Source: Lepisosteus oculatus
Lineage: Eukaryota > Chordata > Actinopteri > Semionotiformes > Lepisosteidae
Assembly (NCBI RefSeq): GCF_040954835.1
Contig: NW_027168298.1
Location: 440,001 to 504,000, forward strand
Direction: 5' to 3'
Length of the DNA: 64,000 bases
Every line of letters begins with the position of its first letter. Within the stretch, counting starts at the first letter, position 1. The notes under the pieces are model-generated. The model did not search any database, was not told the DNA's origin, and saw only the letters and a list, made by a program, of their open reading frames with translations. The position numbers were made by a program, and so were the translations under genes. Below, piece by piece: positions 8,965 through 19,987 of this stretch.

Positions 8965-9620
8965 AGCAAGCCCCACCGCCGCTGCGTTCTTGCTACAATC
9001 TTACCTGGATCGCGAGGCGCCGGCGGAAGCCTATTTCAAAGTCGTTCTCCGTTTCAAAAAAACATTTCCAAAATACAAGCCTTGCAGACAGACACGCCTC
9101 AGAGGACTTAAGGGTGGCTTCATGTCGGAATGATAAAGTCTCCCCGTCCGGACATGAAAATGCCACTTTGTTACACACAAAAAAAGAATCAACAACAGAG
9201 AAATGCCCACAAGCATTTGAAAAGCCGCACCACGTCGCACTTGAAATAGCTCTTACATTAGTGGTAGACACAGGAATCGCCTTTTTATTTACGCTCTTAC
9301 CAACGCGATGGAAAGCAAAACAAAGCAAAGCAGAGCAAAACAAAACGAACAAACGAAAACCCTCACGTCCCGCACTTGCATATAACGCTGTTACGTGCCC
9401 AAGCGGTATTGTACGTCATCCTAGCACTGCACCCCGGGTCGTACGGTATATGGGAACGAGCACACGCCACGAATCGTCTCGAATCACTCCCTACAGCTGT
9501 AAGGCGCCTTGAAGCGTGCACCCCCAACATTCTTCTTTGCGCATCTGTGAAAGGTAAACTCTTGAGCAAACTCTGAACCAGCTCTAAGGAAACTAATCCG
9601 ATTAGACGTTACTTTGACTC
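8965..9620 (-). repeat. tRNA-Ser upstream flank repeat
   Basis: The block recurs directly at 45584-46240 (very similar) and inverted at about 32755-33160. A diverged form follows the tRNA-Ser(CGA) at 51207-51800. It includes an AAAGC(A)-rich simple stretch near 9315-9345. Open frames are not gene-like. Confidence 0.7.
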
Positions 9621-10158
9621 ATCCTTTAAGGGACCCTTGTTAATTGGAGAAATCAATGATTTCGAATGAATTCTGTATGCGTTAAAAGACAGCTATACAC
9701 AGAAAACATGCAGGACACTGCTCATGATGTTTCCCGAGCCGAAACACAGTGCATTTTTCCAAGCCATTTGACAAAGCCCGCCCACTGAAAACTGCAGCAG
9801 ATCGTGTAAAGGCGTTCAACTTTGTAACTACTGCACGCACAGGAAGCAGAATAAATTCCTCTTTTCAAACTGTCAAAGGTTTGCTGCAGGACATCGCACA
9901 ATCTCTTTTGAACGGGGACAAACGATTTCTTATGGGGCGCAGTAAGTACAGACGTTTATAAAGCTCCACTCATGCCGACGATGCAGCATGAAGAAGCGCA
10001 ACCTAACGTTTGACAGACAAAAGCCGGGCGCCGCTACGAGCAATATGAAATCAAACTGACAGCACACGGCGTTTCGCGCTGACTCAAAAGTGATCTCGAC
10101 AGACGATGTTCTCTGCATAACGCTGAAAGAGCTAAAGAGCGTTTCTGTTGAGACGTAA
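9621..10158 (-). repeat. U4-to-Gly flank repeat, copy interrupted by the transposon
   Basis: Inverted relative to 3189-3780 and colinear with 46400-46957. At 46957 the sequence continues without a break into the U4 flank. Here it is interrupted by the element at 10159. Confidence 0.75.
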
Positions 10159-10309
10159 CCCATTGGGCAAAAGACGTATAATATACGTCTATTAAACGCA
10201 TATCTTAGACGTCTAAATGTGGTCTACAATTCGTCTAGAATGAAATTCTAATATACGTCTAAAGTTAAACGTCAATTATACGTCTATATTTAGACGTTCA
10301 TTATACATA

Positions 10310-10480
10310 AATGGTTGGAGTTCTATTATACGGATAAATTTAGAGGACTATTATACATATATGGTTGGAGTTCCGGATAACTTTAGAGGTCTATTATACG
10401 TATATGGTTAGAGGTCTATTATACGGATAACATTAGAGGTCTATTATACGTATATGGGTAGAGGTCTATTATACATCAAA
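10310..10480 (+). repeat. Degenerate tandem repeats TAGAGGTCTATTATACGTATATGGT
   Basis: About six units of 20-35 bases alternate the blocks TAGAGGTCTATTATAC and GTATATGGTT/GGATAAC. The copy at 51985-52230 carries extra units (one more GTATATGGTTAGAGG block), so the array length varies. Confidence 0.7.
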
Positions 10481-12417
10481 GATAGATTTTATAGGTGTAG
10501 AAACAAGTAAAACAAGCCAATGATTAGGTTTAGAAATGTATTCTGAAAATACACATTCACACCTGAAACATATGTATTTCAAATTATACATTGTATACAA
10601 TCAATCAACAATCAACATATGGGCAATAATCATAAAAACACAACTAGTCTTAAACTTCAGCTACAAATTCTGGTAACATGGCAATATACAGTATAGTAAT
10701 GACAAACACAAAACTAATTACATTAACACACTAACTCAAAACCACATTTTGATTTAAATATACATTTTAAAATGTACAACTTCTATATTTCCAAGAAAAA
10801 AATATTACATAAAATATAAAATATTACAATGGAAGTTAAGACGATTTTTGTCCACTATTTGCAAACCCTGTCTAATTGTCCTAACAGTTAGAACCAAAAA
10901 CCTATTATTTTCAGAGTCCAGATCTCCTGGCCCCCTGCCTTGCATATGCATTCTTCAAGTAACACATTGCGTGCTCCTTTATTTCTTTTTCTGTTGATGT
11001 AGGGTGGGACTTCAGCACCGCAGCTAGGAGAAAATTATATAATATTACTTCCCAAATAAATGATGATTAATATCTTCTTTAGTATAATCTAAAAAATGAA
11101 CGGTTTACTAAGCTCAAAGCTGAAATAAATGTATAAAATTTGGCTTGCATCATAGCAGTTGAGCAATAAAGTCTGTCCTAATTAAAGAGTACCCAAAGTT
11201 TGAAAGTACAACATAGAATAAGAATAAGAGAAACGGCAAAACGATTTTGTGTCATCTTCCCCATTCACACTATTTTATGTGCCATTTTTTTGCTTATTCA
11301 CATACTATTTTAATCAAAATAATATTAAGAAAGATCTGTATGTATTCAGATAGTATATTATTGTTCATACTTACTCGTCAAAAGAGGATTGCTGAGATAT
11401 TTTCGGATATACTTTTACGTTTGAAAAACGTGTCCAAAATGGTGACCAACGAATACTAGCAATGCATTGTGGTATATAACCGGAAAATATGCTGGGTTCG
11501 ATATTTTCTCAACGTATGCGTTTATTAATGTTGTCGATATTATGGTTGAAATTTAACATTGATAATACATCGCTGCTATGAGCTGATGTGCAATTTTAAC
11601 GCATGCAATAAGTAAGGATCGGTCACTGTTGTATGGTATTATATATAATGACATTATGGAATAGGATGGGGACAGGCCTGGCATCACGGGGGGAGGGGGG
11701 AATGTCGCCCCTTCAGTTTTGGGCAAAAAGTTTTACCTAACTTAATTTGCACCCTAAAAAAATAGTTGTACTTTGTCAATGGTCAGACAACACTAAATGA
11801 CACGAACAGTCACTCAGTCTGTTTGATAGGCAGGAGGGCTATCCGTCCAGGAACTGCACATATTATTGAGTGTCAACATTACGATCCTGTTTGCTCAGGT
11901 GGACCGATTCCTTGCAGTAGTTTATCATTATACTTAAAATCGTTTTATAACTAGGACTAGTTATAGCAGTCTGTGCTTTCTGTTGGTTTTACAACATTTT
12001 TTTCTTAACGATTCAGAACGTCCATGTAGCTGCAAAAATGAACGCTTATGGTACTTTTCGCTCCAGGCAATACAAACCTTGAGAGTGACGAAAAATGTGA
12101 AACTAAACTTCATCGCAAATACCAGATTGCTAGTCGTTATCTTCTATCATGAAGCACTAATCAATGGCATAGCTGCGAGATTTCATTTGGGTAGCTGCAC
12201 CGTACAGCTCCGTTTCAACTGAAATATCACTCCCCCCTCAGAATTTCAGACGCCCCCCTACAGATTTTTCCTCGGGCACCGCGCACTGATGGGGGACTTT
12301 TGTCAAGAAAATAAAAATAGAAACTCTATAGGCACTCAAACATTTTACTGTTTTTTTTCAGGCAGGTGGCAAGACCCCCTCAGCAAAACCCTTGTATGCC
12401 AAGCTGTGGGCATTGAT

Positions 12418-12594
12418 TGTGTGCCGCAACTAGGAGTATACGGCACTCTGCACAGTGTACGAAGTAAATTATTTTCGCAGTAATTAATTTATTATATTTA
12501 CTATATTTATTATACACGTGTAAATTAATTGCTGCGAAAATAATTTACTTCGTACACTGTGCAGAGTGCCGTATACTCCTAGTTGCGGCACACA
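12418..12594. repeat. 177-bp palindrome (stem about 74 bp), transposon copy 1
   Basis: The left arm begins TGTGTGCCGCAACTAGGAG and the right arm ends CTCCTAGTTGCGGCACACA. Only about one mismatch is seen (A against G near 12531). The loop is about 29 bases of AT-rich sequence containing TATTATACACGTG. Related palindromes lie at 49506-49626 and 54402-54632. Confidence 0.85.
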
Positions 12595-12825
12595 CGATAC
12601 ATACAGTAAAAAGCCTCAGGCACTGTGTTAGATGTGTTTTCGACGTTATATATGCGTTTGTTAATGTCGTCAATTTTACGGTTGCAATTCGACGTTGATT
12701 ATACTTCGAGGCGACGTATATATACGTATAGCCGTAATTTCACCGTAAATATACGTATATTCGACGAATCAATGCCCACTGGGAACAAGCTCGCTTCTTT
12801 CTACCATGATGTCACCATGACCAAA

Positions 12826-12838
12826 TCTGTCTTTAAAC
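12826..12838 (-). promoter_or_regulatory. U4 3' box, copy 2
   Basis: GTTTAAAGACAGA on the minus strand, 9 bases past the U4 end. The transposon end lies only 43 bases further on. Confidence 0.8.
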
Positions 12839-12846
12839 ACCTTGCT

Positions 12847-12991
12847 CAGTCTCTAACGAGACTGTCAAAAATTGCTTTTGCCGATTGTATTGCAAACCGG
12901 CGGAAGCGGGGTATTGGGAAAAGTTTTCAACTAGCAATAATCCCGCCTCGGCTAAACCTCACAGGCTACGATACTGCCACTGCGCAAAGCC
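12847..12991 (-). ncRNA. RNU4: U4 snRNA copy 2, 145 nt
   Basis: Full length. It differs from copy 1 at a handful of positions: first base G instead of A, G at position 49 (a G-G mismatch in the 5' stem-loop), A for G near the third stem, and one change in the 3' hairpin loop. Sm site, U6-pairing region and k-turn changes (T29, G30) match the other copies. The 5' stem damage makes this the least likely of the three to work. Confidence 0.87.
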
Positions 12992-12993
12992 GA

Positions 12994-13010
12994 CGGTTGC
13001 CAGGCAACCG
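12994..13010 (-). promoter_or_regulatory. X-box palindrome at U4 copy 2
   Basis: CGGTTGCCAGGCAACCG (plus strand as written), 2 bases from the U4 start, as in copies 1 and 3. Confidence 0.5.
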
Positions 13011-13208
13011 CGGGGATCCTATGGAAATCGTTATCAATCGTCTCATGGCATGTCGTTGCTGTAACGCTTCATATTTGTCGTCTTCTTCTAGCTTGAGGTT
13101 TTGAAGAATTTCATGACAGACAAGGGCTCCGTTGGGAACAAAGAAACCCGTTGATTCTTTTCAGCAGCAGAAATACAACCCTTTAAATACAAGATGACAG
13201 AACAATGA

Positions 13209-13224
13209 CGAAGGGCATGCCGGG
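13209..13224 (-). promoter_or_regulatory. ZNF143/STAF-like site at U4 copy 2
   Basis: Same 16-bp site as at 2773, on the minus strand, 218-233 bases upstream of U4 copy 2. The interval is about 17 bases shorter than in copy 1. Confidence 0.6.
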
Positions 13225-13588
13225 AGGAACTCATGCACTACAGAGGAAAGGGGGCGGGCACGTACAGTTCACATTCAAGCCACAAGTACTCTTCTCGGAT
13301 GTTGCACAAACAAATCCTAACGTCTTGAAAGCATTGCGGCATGTTTGTGTCCCACTTCCCGTGGCTGCAGGATGACTGACATGAACGGACAAACACAATC
13401 TGTGGCGTTTAGCGTGACATAGTCTTGCAGGCATCGTGCTGTCTCACTGCAATACTATACCGCTGGAGGAAACAGTCCATCTGGCCATGAAACTCATTTG
13501 AACGTCTAGCTACAGCAACTAACAATATCATGATTTATTCAGGATGTGTGGAATCAGCACGTCCCGGAGACAGCTTCCGAAATCGTGA

Positions 13589-13603
13589 GCATTCTCTGGT
13601 GGT
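13589..13603 (+). repeat. Left 15-bp target duplication of the L1-like LINE
   Basis: GCATTCTCTGGTGGT, repeated exactly at 25964-25978 after the LINE poly-A. This pins the LINE to 13604-25963. Confidence 0.85.
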
Positions 13604-13798
13604 AGGGGCGTTCAAGATGGCGCTCAGGTGGGAGGTAAAGTTTAGTGGTTGAGGATTTTTTTTGAGTTTTTCATGACCTGAATGTTAATTTTTGCTTTTT
13701 TTGACTACAGAAAAATAAGGACTTAACACTACTTGTTTAAACTTCAGTTATAATTGAAAGAAAAAAAAACGTTTTTTTTTAGGTTTAAGAATTTCGAT

Positions 13799-14722
13799 AT
13801 GAGTAACACTGGGAAAAGAAAAGAGAGTGCTGGGTCTTCGAAGGAGAAGTCTAAGAAACCTCAATCGTATATGTATAGCACTACAAGAAAATTGATGGCA
13901 ACTAAAGGGAAAAGTGAAGCAGCTGGAGGGGACGTGGAAAGAGTGCTGGAGATGCGCTCGTACGCGAGCGTTCGCAGCCCAAGTGAGACTCAGCTGCCAG
14001 AGGAAGAGCCGGAGTCCCTGCCCAGCACACCTGTGAAAACCCCGGCAGCCAAGAGAGGAAGGGGCGACCTGACGCTGGAGGAGCTCCAGACCAACATCTT
14101 CAACATGATGGCACAGAGCATGGGTGAGCTGAAGGAAATGATTTGATCTAATACAGTCGCAATCGAAAGTCTTAAAAAGTCCATGGACTGTGTGTTTAAA
14201 GAGGTTGAAGACTTAAAGAGTGAAGTAAAAGTTCTTAAACAAGTAAATACCAAACAAGAAAAGCATATTAAAGAACTTGAATTGAAAGTGAACGATGTAG
14301 ATAGATACCGTCGATGATGGAATTTAAAATTATTTGGAGTTAAAGAGGAACGTGATAAGGACCTTGTTGCAACAGTGAAGGGTATCTGTAAAAGGACCCT
14401 GCCGGACCAGGAGGACGTAATATCGGCCATTGACTTTGTTCACAGGCTCGGGAGAGCGAACATGTCTGGGCAAGTGCGCCCCAGATCGATTATAATACAG
14501 TTCACCAAGAGGACGGCGAGGGACATGCTGTGGCGAGTGGCGAGGGAGAATGAGTATTTGAATGGGAACAAACTGAGGTTTGCAGAGGACCTGTCTGCCG
14601 CGGACAGGAGTACCAGGAACCAGCTGTGGCCCCAGGTTGAAGCTGCCAGAAGAGAGGGGAGGAGAGCCTACTTTGTGGGAGCGAGGGCCTTTGTGGATGG
14701 GAAGGAGATTTGCTCCCAGTGA
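13799..14722 (+). pseudogene. L1-like ORF1 protein, 307 codons, two TGA stops
   Basis: Encodes the RNA-binding chaperone of the LINE. The basic, serine-rich N-terminus (MSNTGKRKESAGSSKE) is followed by a coiled-coil region (KSMDCVFKEVEDLKSEVKVL), an RRM-like part (NLKLFGVKEE, RPRSIIIQF) and a C-terminal domain (NKLRFAEDLS, ARREGRRAYFVG), as in transposase_22-type ORF1p. The frame is continuous except for TGA at 14144 and 14315. The second lies where RRNNL-type sequence is usual, consistent with CGA-to-TGA CpG decay. Inactive as it stands. Confidence 0.85.
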
Positions 14723-14814
14723 CTGCTCAGTTAATGATTATGTTTGGTTATATGTTTCTTTAGTGTTAGTTTGGAATGGTGTAGTTAAGTGTTAAGGACT
14801 GTTATAGTTCTGGT
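14723..14814 (+). other. LINE inter-ORF spacer, ending in ERV target duplication TGGT
   Basis: AT-rich LINE spacer. The last four bases, 14811-14814 (TGGT), are repeated after the ERV at 25614-25617. A 4-bp duplication is typical of gammaretroviral integration. Confidence 0.8.
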
Positions 14815-15223
14815 TGTTGTAACAGAAGAAATAAGGTTCTTGATCCCGAGATGAAGTAAAACAGATGAGTTTATTGCATGCAAGGAACAATAAAGCCAAA
14901 GTCTTGTTTCCCGCAAGAAACAACAAAACCGAAGTATTGTTCCACGTACTGTTACAAACTTTTGGGTTATATAGTGTTTTCTTCTCCGTTTCTGACGTCA
15001 CTCGGTCTGATGGTAAAGAGGGGGGTTCATGGTATTTGGCCAGTTTACGATGTTCTGGGCAAATGGTCAGTTTAACATTACACCCAGGGGGGTTCCTAGC
15101 TTGCATCTGCAATCCTTATCAGTTAACCCCCTTTCCTGCCATAAACCCCAGCTTGTGACTTAGAAGTCTAAACCCCCTACAGAAAGGATTAAATTCAAAC
15201 CCCCGTCTTCACATCTTTCTTCA
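14815..15223 (-). repeat. ERV LTR 1 (3' LTR), 409 bp
   Basis: Read on the minus strand it starts TGAAGAAAG and ends TTACAACA. It holds a CRE-like TGACGTCA (14993-15000), a TATA box (ACTATATAAC, 14964-14975) and a polyadenylation signal AATAAA (14870-14875), giving a U3-R-U5 order. It differs from LTRs 2 and 3 at 14898 (A against G), the only LTR difference I saw. Confidence 0.92.
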
Positions 15224-15233
15224 TTCCCCCCTT
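15224..15233 (-). other. ERV polypurine tract
   Basis: AAGGGGGGAA on the minus strand directly abuts the 3' LTR. It is the plus-strand primer of reverse transcription. The same tract lies at 20419-20428. Confidence 0.85.
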
Positions 15234-15466
15234 ATAAAATATGGCATACGTCAGTGTAGCCTATTTTTATAAATACAATGTCAGGGCAGATCTTTCCTTT
15301 CTTGGCGAACAGGTATGTATTGCCATGTCATTGTACGTTCCACGGTTATAGCAAGATGTGATACATTTTTTTGTGAATGTGATGATTACAATTATACATA
15401 TAAACAATACTACTCCTACGGATAAACACTATAAAAAGGTTCCACCCCAGGCCCCAAACACAGACT

Positions 15467-16440
15467 TTACCCATACTGAAATTTCTGTCCCTCATTGTAA
15501 ATGTGTTGGGCCAGATCTGAGATGTGCTCAGAATTTTCAGGAATATATGTGCAGCATTCAGTGCCAATTACTGCACAAGTTCCTCCTTGGGCCGCCAGTA
15601 CATAATCTAAAGCTAGTCGGTTCTGCATGGCCACTGTTCTGAGGGCTACCATTTCATCATTAACAGCCTTCAGACTAGATGAGGTAGAATTTGCTAATTC
15701 TTCTAAAGTCGAGGCCATTTGAATTAACTCTCGACTCAGAAAGTTCATGCCGGCTTGTGGAAATATTATACCTAAATAATATTCCCAATCAGCCAATTTT
15801 CTTTGTGGTCTGTGGTTAGGTCCGAAGGGGCTGTGGATTTGAACACAGATATGAGGAACCACATATCCTAAATAACATGAGCCAGACCACTGGGCTGGCA
15901 ACCATGGGTAGGCTCGTTTTCCACAAATGAAATATGTTCCGTTTGGCGCTCCCCATGCCTCTGAAAATAAGAAACTTATACCGAATTGTGGGGTGTGCCG
16001 ATCCCATCCTGGAATTTGGAAGGTAGAGGTGGATATATTTGCAGCGATGGTAAGGTTGCAACGACTCCATCCAACCAAGTGCAGACCATTAGTGTGCTGA
16101 AAACATATGTTTCCCTCACGTTCCTTATTTAGAGTCAGGTATGGTGGTGTATGGCTTCTGTTATATTTAGGAGCGTAAGAGCCTGTGAAACTCGTGGGCT
16201 CTAAGCCTCGCTCCTGTAGATATTGTAATGTTGTGCAGGTTAAAGTCGTGTTATGGCAACCCCCATAGTTTGTCATATTAAAATTTCCTAAATTATCCCT
16301 CCAAATGATCATGCCTATGACTTCCTCGCGACGCCAAGGAATGGCTCCCATAGGAAGTCCTCCCTGTACATATTTGGGTAATGCGGCACACACCCAGCAG
16401 GCACTTTGGTTGGTTTTCTTAGCTAGGATAGGAGAGGCCT
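15467..16440 (-). pseudogene. env: ERV env: surface C-terminal part and transmembrane subunit, copy 1
   Basis: Open frame of about 320 codons without an ATG at its start. It contains the surface-subunit CWVC motif, many N-glycosylation sites (NMTN, NTTL, NRSH, NGTY), heptad residues, an immunosuppressive-like QNRLALDY stretch and the CX6CC motif CAVIGTECC of covalently linked gamma-type Env. It is separated from the signal peptide by a frameshift near 16430-16440. It stops (TAA, 15467) just before the hydrophobic membrane anchor, which lies in another frame at about 15400-15450. So it cannot make an anchored Env as it stands. Confidence 0.85.
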
Positions 16441-16547
16441 AAAAAGGAATTAATTCCATGTTCTCCTTTGTGGGAGAGATGATCATTAATTCCTGCGGAA
16501 CATAGTCCTACAGCAACAATTATTGTTATAAACAGAAATGATTTCAT
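16419..16547 (-). pseudogene. env: ERV env signal peptide and short N-terminus, copy 1
   Basis: An ATG at 16547 starts a 42-codon frame with a clear signal peptide (MKSFLFITIIVAVGLCSAG), ending at TAA 16419. The Env start overlaps the integrase stop as ATGA, the usual tight pol-env arrangement. Confidence 0.8.
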
Positions 16548-16819
16548 TCTGAGTCTGTAAATGGGGATGAGGCTCGTCGGCAGTGTGGCGCGTGGATCCA
16601 GCGATCTTTTCCTTCCACTCGAACCGCAGACTCGGTTGTCAACAGGATCTGGTAGGGTCCGTCCCACCTGGGCTGGAGAACCTGTGAAGGAAATTTCCTG
16701 ATCCACACCCACTCTCCTGGGATGAGGTCGTGCCCTCCTTCAGGTGGTGGTCCCCACGCCTCCAGGACCTGCTCGCGGGCTCCTTGTGTGGCCTCTGTCA
16801 GCAACTTGCAATAATACAA
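16544..16819 (-). pseudogene. pol: ERV integrase C-terminal domain (end of pol), copy 1
   Basis: Residues such as PGEWVWIRKF, PRWDGPYQILLT and RWIHAPHCRRA match the SH3-like C-terminal domain of gammaretroviral integrase. The catalytic core and the rest of pol are absent upstream. There is no ATG; this is the tail of a deleted polyprotein. Confidence 0.85.
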
Positions 16820-17996
16820 AGGAATGGTTGATCCATCTGAGGAAACCCCAGTCTCAGCACCTGTAAGAGAACTTGATTCAAATTATTAAAGGCGGCTTTT
16901 GCTGCGGGAACCAAGGCAATCTTGTCCTTGTACTGCACTCCCCCCTTAAGCAGATCTGTTAAGAGTTGTGCTCACCCTGTAAAAAACATTGCACCCAGGC
17001 CCTGTTAAAATTTCACAATGCTAGACACAAAAGGGCCTTATCATAACTGCTTCTATTAGACACTCTAAAGCTGAAGCAACTCAGACTTGTGGGTTTCCTC
17101 GTCAGGGGAAGCACTCAGAATACCATCAACATACTGAGTGATCACAGCCAGTTGAAGCCACGTGATACCCTGTTCTGCATAGTCATTCTTTGTAATGCAT
17201 AATATTCCAACCCAATAGATCTGGAATAAAACCACCCATTAAAATCTGGTACTCGGCAAGTAAAACTTGCTGTCCCAATACTCCTGTGGCCTCCTGCCAT
17301 CTTCCCATATACATTGCTCTATAGTACACTGTTGAACAGAGGAGTGAAACAAGCAGGACAGTAGTGCTCCAGTATCCCCTAACAGAGAAACCAACACTCC
17401 ATTAACAGTACATTTTTATCCACTGGACTGGGACAGACTTAGGGAGGCTACAAGGGATTTACAGGATCTAATCGTTAGGTAAACAGATTTTCTCACAAGA
17501 CGTTATTCTCCCCAGTCTCGATTCTAAACCTACACCGTTTCAGCATGTCTGGTTTCGAGACATTCGAATAAAACCAAATTGTTTCCATTATTGCAACTAA
17601 TTGTATAAATTACAATTTATAATAATTTATAATAATACAAAAACTGTTTAACTACTTTTACGTCCACCTGCACTGTACTTATACGTTTCAGACGCTCTTA
17701 TATTTTCCAATCTCCTTAAGTTGATTTTCGTCAAGTCTCTTTAGTTACGTCTCTAGCCAGTCCCGCTGGCTAAACACACTCACACCGTCATTTAGTATAC
17801 CAAAACTCACAGTTACACACATACATGCCGGCACACAAATTCATAAAACACACATACACATCGAGAATATATTTTTCTCTTCGTAATACAATGTGCTGTA
17901 TTCTTGTTTTACTTCTACATGAATCCTTTTAATTCCTGAAGCGCACTCCAGGTTCGCTGCATTTCTAATTTCGGGTGCGGTACTTTAGCCCACCGG
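16820..17996 (-). other. ERV internal stretch without reading frame, copy 1
   Basis: Region where gag-pol should lie. I find no open frame of note and no reverse transcriptase or protease motif. It contains an AT-rich piece near 17600-17660. Probably degenerate or foreign filler; copy 2 is at 22015-23191. Confidence 0.5.
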
Positions 17997-18353
17997 TCAA
18001 TATCTTACGGTTTTGGATTTGATCGTATGGGGGAAATCAGGGAAGGTAGGTGCGATTGCAGACCCCCTCGACGGGGTGCGAGACAGTGTTAGAGTGGCAC
18101 TGTCATCAACGGCGCCAGCCCCTGCTACATCAAGTCCTTTCCCACTTCGAGTGAGAGTACAGATCTGCGGGCGCCCTCCCTCTAACAGGGGAGACCCTGA
18201 TCCGTCTTTATCACACTCATACCAAGTGTTATCCCAATCAGACCCCCCTTCTCCATATGGCCACTGAGGGAATTGATCCCAATTATTTTCGTTTCCTGCC
18301 TGTTTGTTCCCCTGTGGGAGAGCAGGATATAACTTAGTCGCTGGCTGCAGCAC
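17997..18353 (-). pseudogene. gag: ERV gag fragment (probable matrix/p12 region), copy 1
   Basis: A proline- and tryptophan-rich 118-codon frame (PATKLYPALPQG, WDQFPQWPYGEGG) in the gag position. It has no ATG (GTG at its upstream limit) and no capsid major-homology region. Assignment rests mainly on position and composition. Confidence 0.5.
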
Positions 18354-18505
18354 ATTAACCAGTGCAGCGTGACCAGGAGTTAATTCCTTCTTTAGTTTCT
18401 CATTCTCCTGTACTGCCTCTTTTAGCTTTTTTTCTATACTCTTTCGTAGCGATTAAAATATCTTTTCTTCCGGGTTTTTGTTTTCCCCGTAAACACACTT
18501 TTAAG

Positions 18506-18700
18506 TCACATCCCAATTTCTTTTTTTTTTTTCTCATGTATCTGCCACCACTGGTGCCGGCCGTGCACCAGGGTGGGAGCTACATGCTTGTGCTTTTGCC
18601 AATCAATACTCATATATGCTTTCTTTACAGGCGTCTTCGCCCCCAAATTCCCTCTGACAAACTCAGCTTTTTCCATATTTTTCTCCTTCTTTTCCGTCAA
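18506..18700 (-). pseudogene. gag: Possible ERV gag N-terminus, copy 1
   Basis: A 64-codon frame starting with ATG (MTEKKEKNMEKAEFVRG) lies upstream of the gag fragment. It leaves frame at a run of 11 A residues (18524-18535 region), a likely slippage site. Low sequence similarity to known matrix proteins from memory, so tentative. Confidence 0.4.
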
Positions 18701-19295
18701 CTTACACTTTTCCGATATTTAAACGGACCCTTCCACCACTTTCTCAAACCATCAGTTAGCGCACATGTTCGGTCTCTTTAAGATTTACTTTTGTCGTGTG
18801 TGAGGTAACAGCTCATTCAGTAGGGGGATGTTTTCACTTGGAAAAACCTGTGCATTACTGCACTCATTCAGCCAAGGGCGTCTGTTACCTCCAGATCTAA
18901 ATGCCTCTCCGAGACTTTAGAGAGGACTTACACCGCACTGTTCACAGGTAAGAAACGAGACCTCGAAAACCCCCTTTCTTGATCAGTAATTCACCATCCC
19001 CAGAACGCCAGCATCGCTGCTTTTGCCCCGGGGTGGACTTACGCACTGAGCTCAATCAGGGCGATTCTCGGGTCTCAACGTCCTTTAAATCCTGCTACTT
19101 AATGCTTTGCTCTTTATTATGAGGTGTGTTTATGTTAGTGTCGTGCGTGTGTATATGTATTTCACAAACAAGGAAAACACCAAAAACATACATACATATA
19201 TCTCTTCTACTCCTGTTTCCTTTAAAACAAAAAAAAAAACCACGCCACGCCAGAAACCACGCCACTCCAATCTGTGCACGATCAAGGCGTAGCTA

Positions 19296-19650
19296 ATCTC
19301 AGGACCCCGGGCGTAATTAAAGCCCACACCAATCCTGGATTATACGTGCATTTAATGCACCACTCAGCTCCAGAACCCCGGGCGCAATTAAGGCCCACAC
19401 CGATCCCGAGCCACAGAACTCCGGGTGCAATTAAGACCCAAACCAGTTCTGACCTTCAGAACTCCGGGTGCAATTAAGACCCACACCAGTCCTGAACTAC
19501 GTGCATTTAATGCACCACTTGCTCTAGAACCCCGGGCGCAATTAAGGCCCACACCGATTCTGAGCCTCAGAACTCCGGGTGCAATTAAGACCCAAACCAG
19601 TTCTGACCTTCAGAACTCTGGGTGCAATTAAGACCCACACCAGTCCTGAA
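19296..19650 (-). repeat. About nine degenerate 40-bp repeats in the ERV leader, copy 1
   Basis: Units share the core GGGTGCAATTAAGACCCACACC (plus strand) with CCTGAACT or TTCTGACC spacers. Two units also carry ACGTGCATTTAATGCACCAC palindromes. Located in the 5' leader between primer site and gag. Copy 2 is at 24491-24845. Confidence 0.75.
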
Positions 19651-19987
19651 CTTCACGGTAAGGGTCCAAAACCCGTTAAAAACTCCACGCGCAATTAAGG
19701 CATACACCAGCTTCGAACGCCTGTACACAATACCGCGGAACCCCTGCCAGACCAAATTCTGGGCTTACAGCAACCAACCCATTACATACACCGGTGCCTT
19801 CCCCGGGCCAGAGGAATTCAGAAACTCACGTTTACTCCGTCATCTCGGGCGATTCTCGCAGGGAGCAGAGATTTCCCAATCGGTCAGAGAGAGTCGGGAC
19901 TTTTAAATAAAAGAGGAGTCCTTACCTCTTAGTTATGTGCGCGCTGACCGTCTCTCCTGCCGATGGGAAGTTCTGCGCCTTCTGGAG

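Larger units (their letters stand above)
10159..12783 (+). mobile_element. Non-autonomous DNA transposon, 2.6 kb, copy 1
   Basis: Ends are CCCATTGGGCA on the left and TGCCCACTGGG on the right (inverted). Flanks are GACGTAA and AACAAGCTCG, and the uninterrupted locus at 46948-46962 reads GACGTAACAAGCTCG. This defines a precise insertion with a 2-3 bp duplication (AA or AAC). The interior is AT-rich with ATACGTAT motifs and no transposase frame. The superfamily is not assigned. A near-identical copy starts at 51835. Confidence 0.75.

Noticed and set aside
15358-15642. Plus-strand frames inside the ERV, including the 139-codon frame at 18362
   Set aside because: Antisense shadows of env and gag sequence.
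19296-19650. Possible CRISPR-like array
   Set aside because: Repeats are degenerate with no unique spacers, lie in a retroviral leader, and the genome is eukaryotic.
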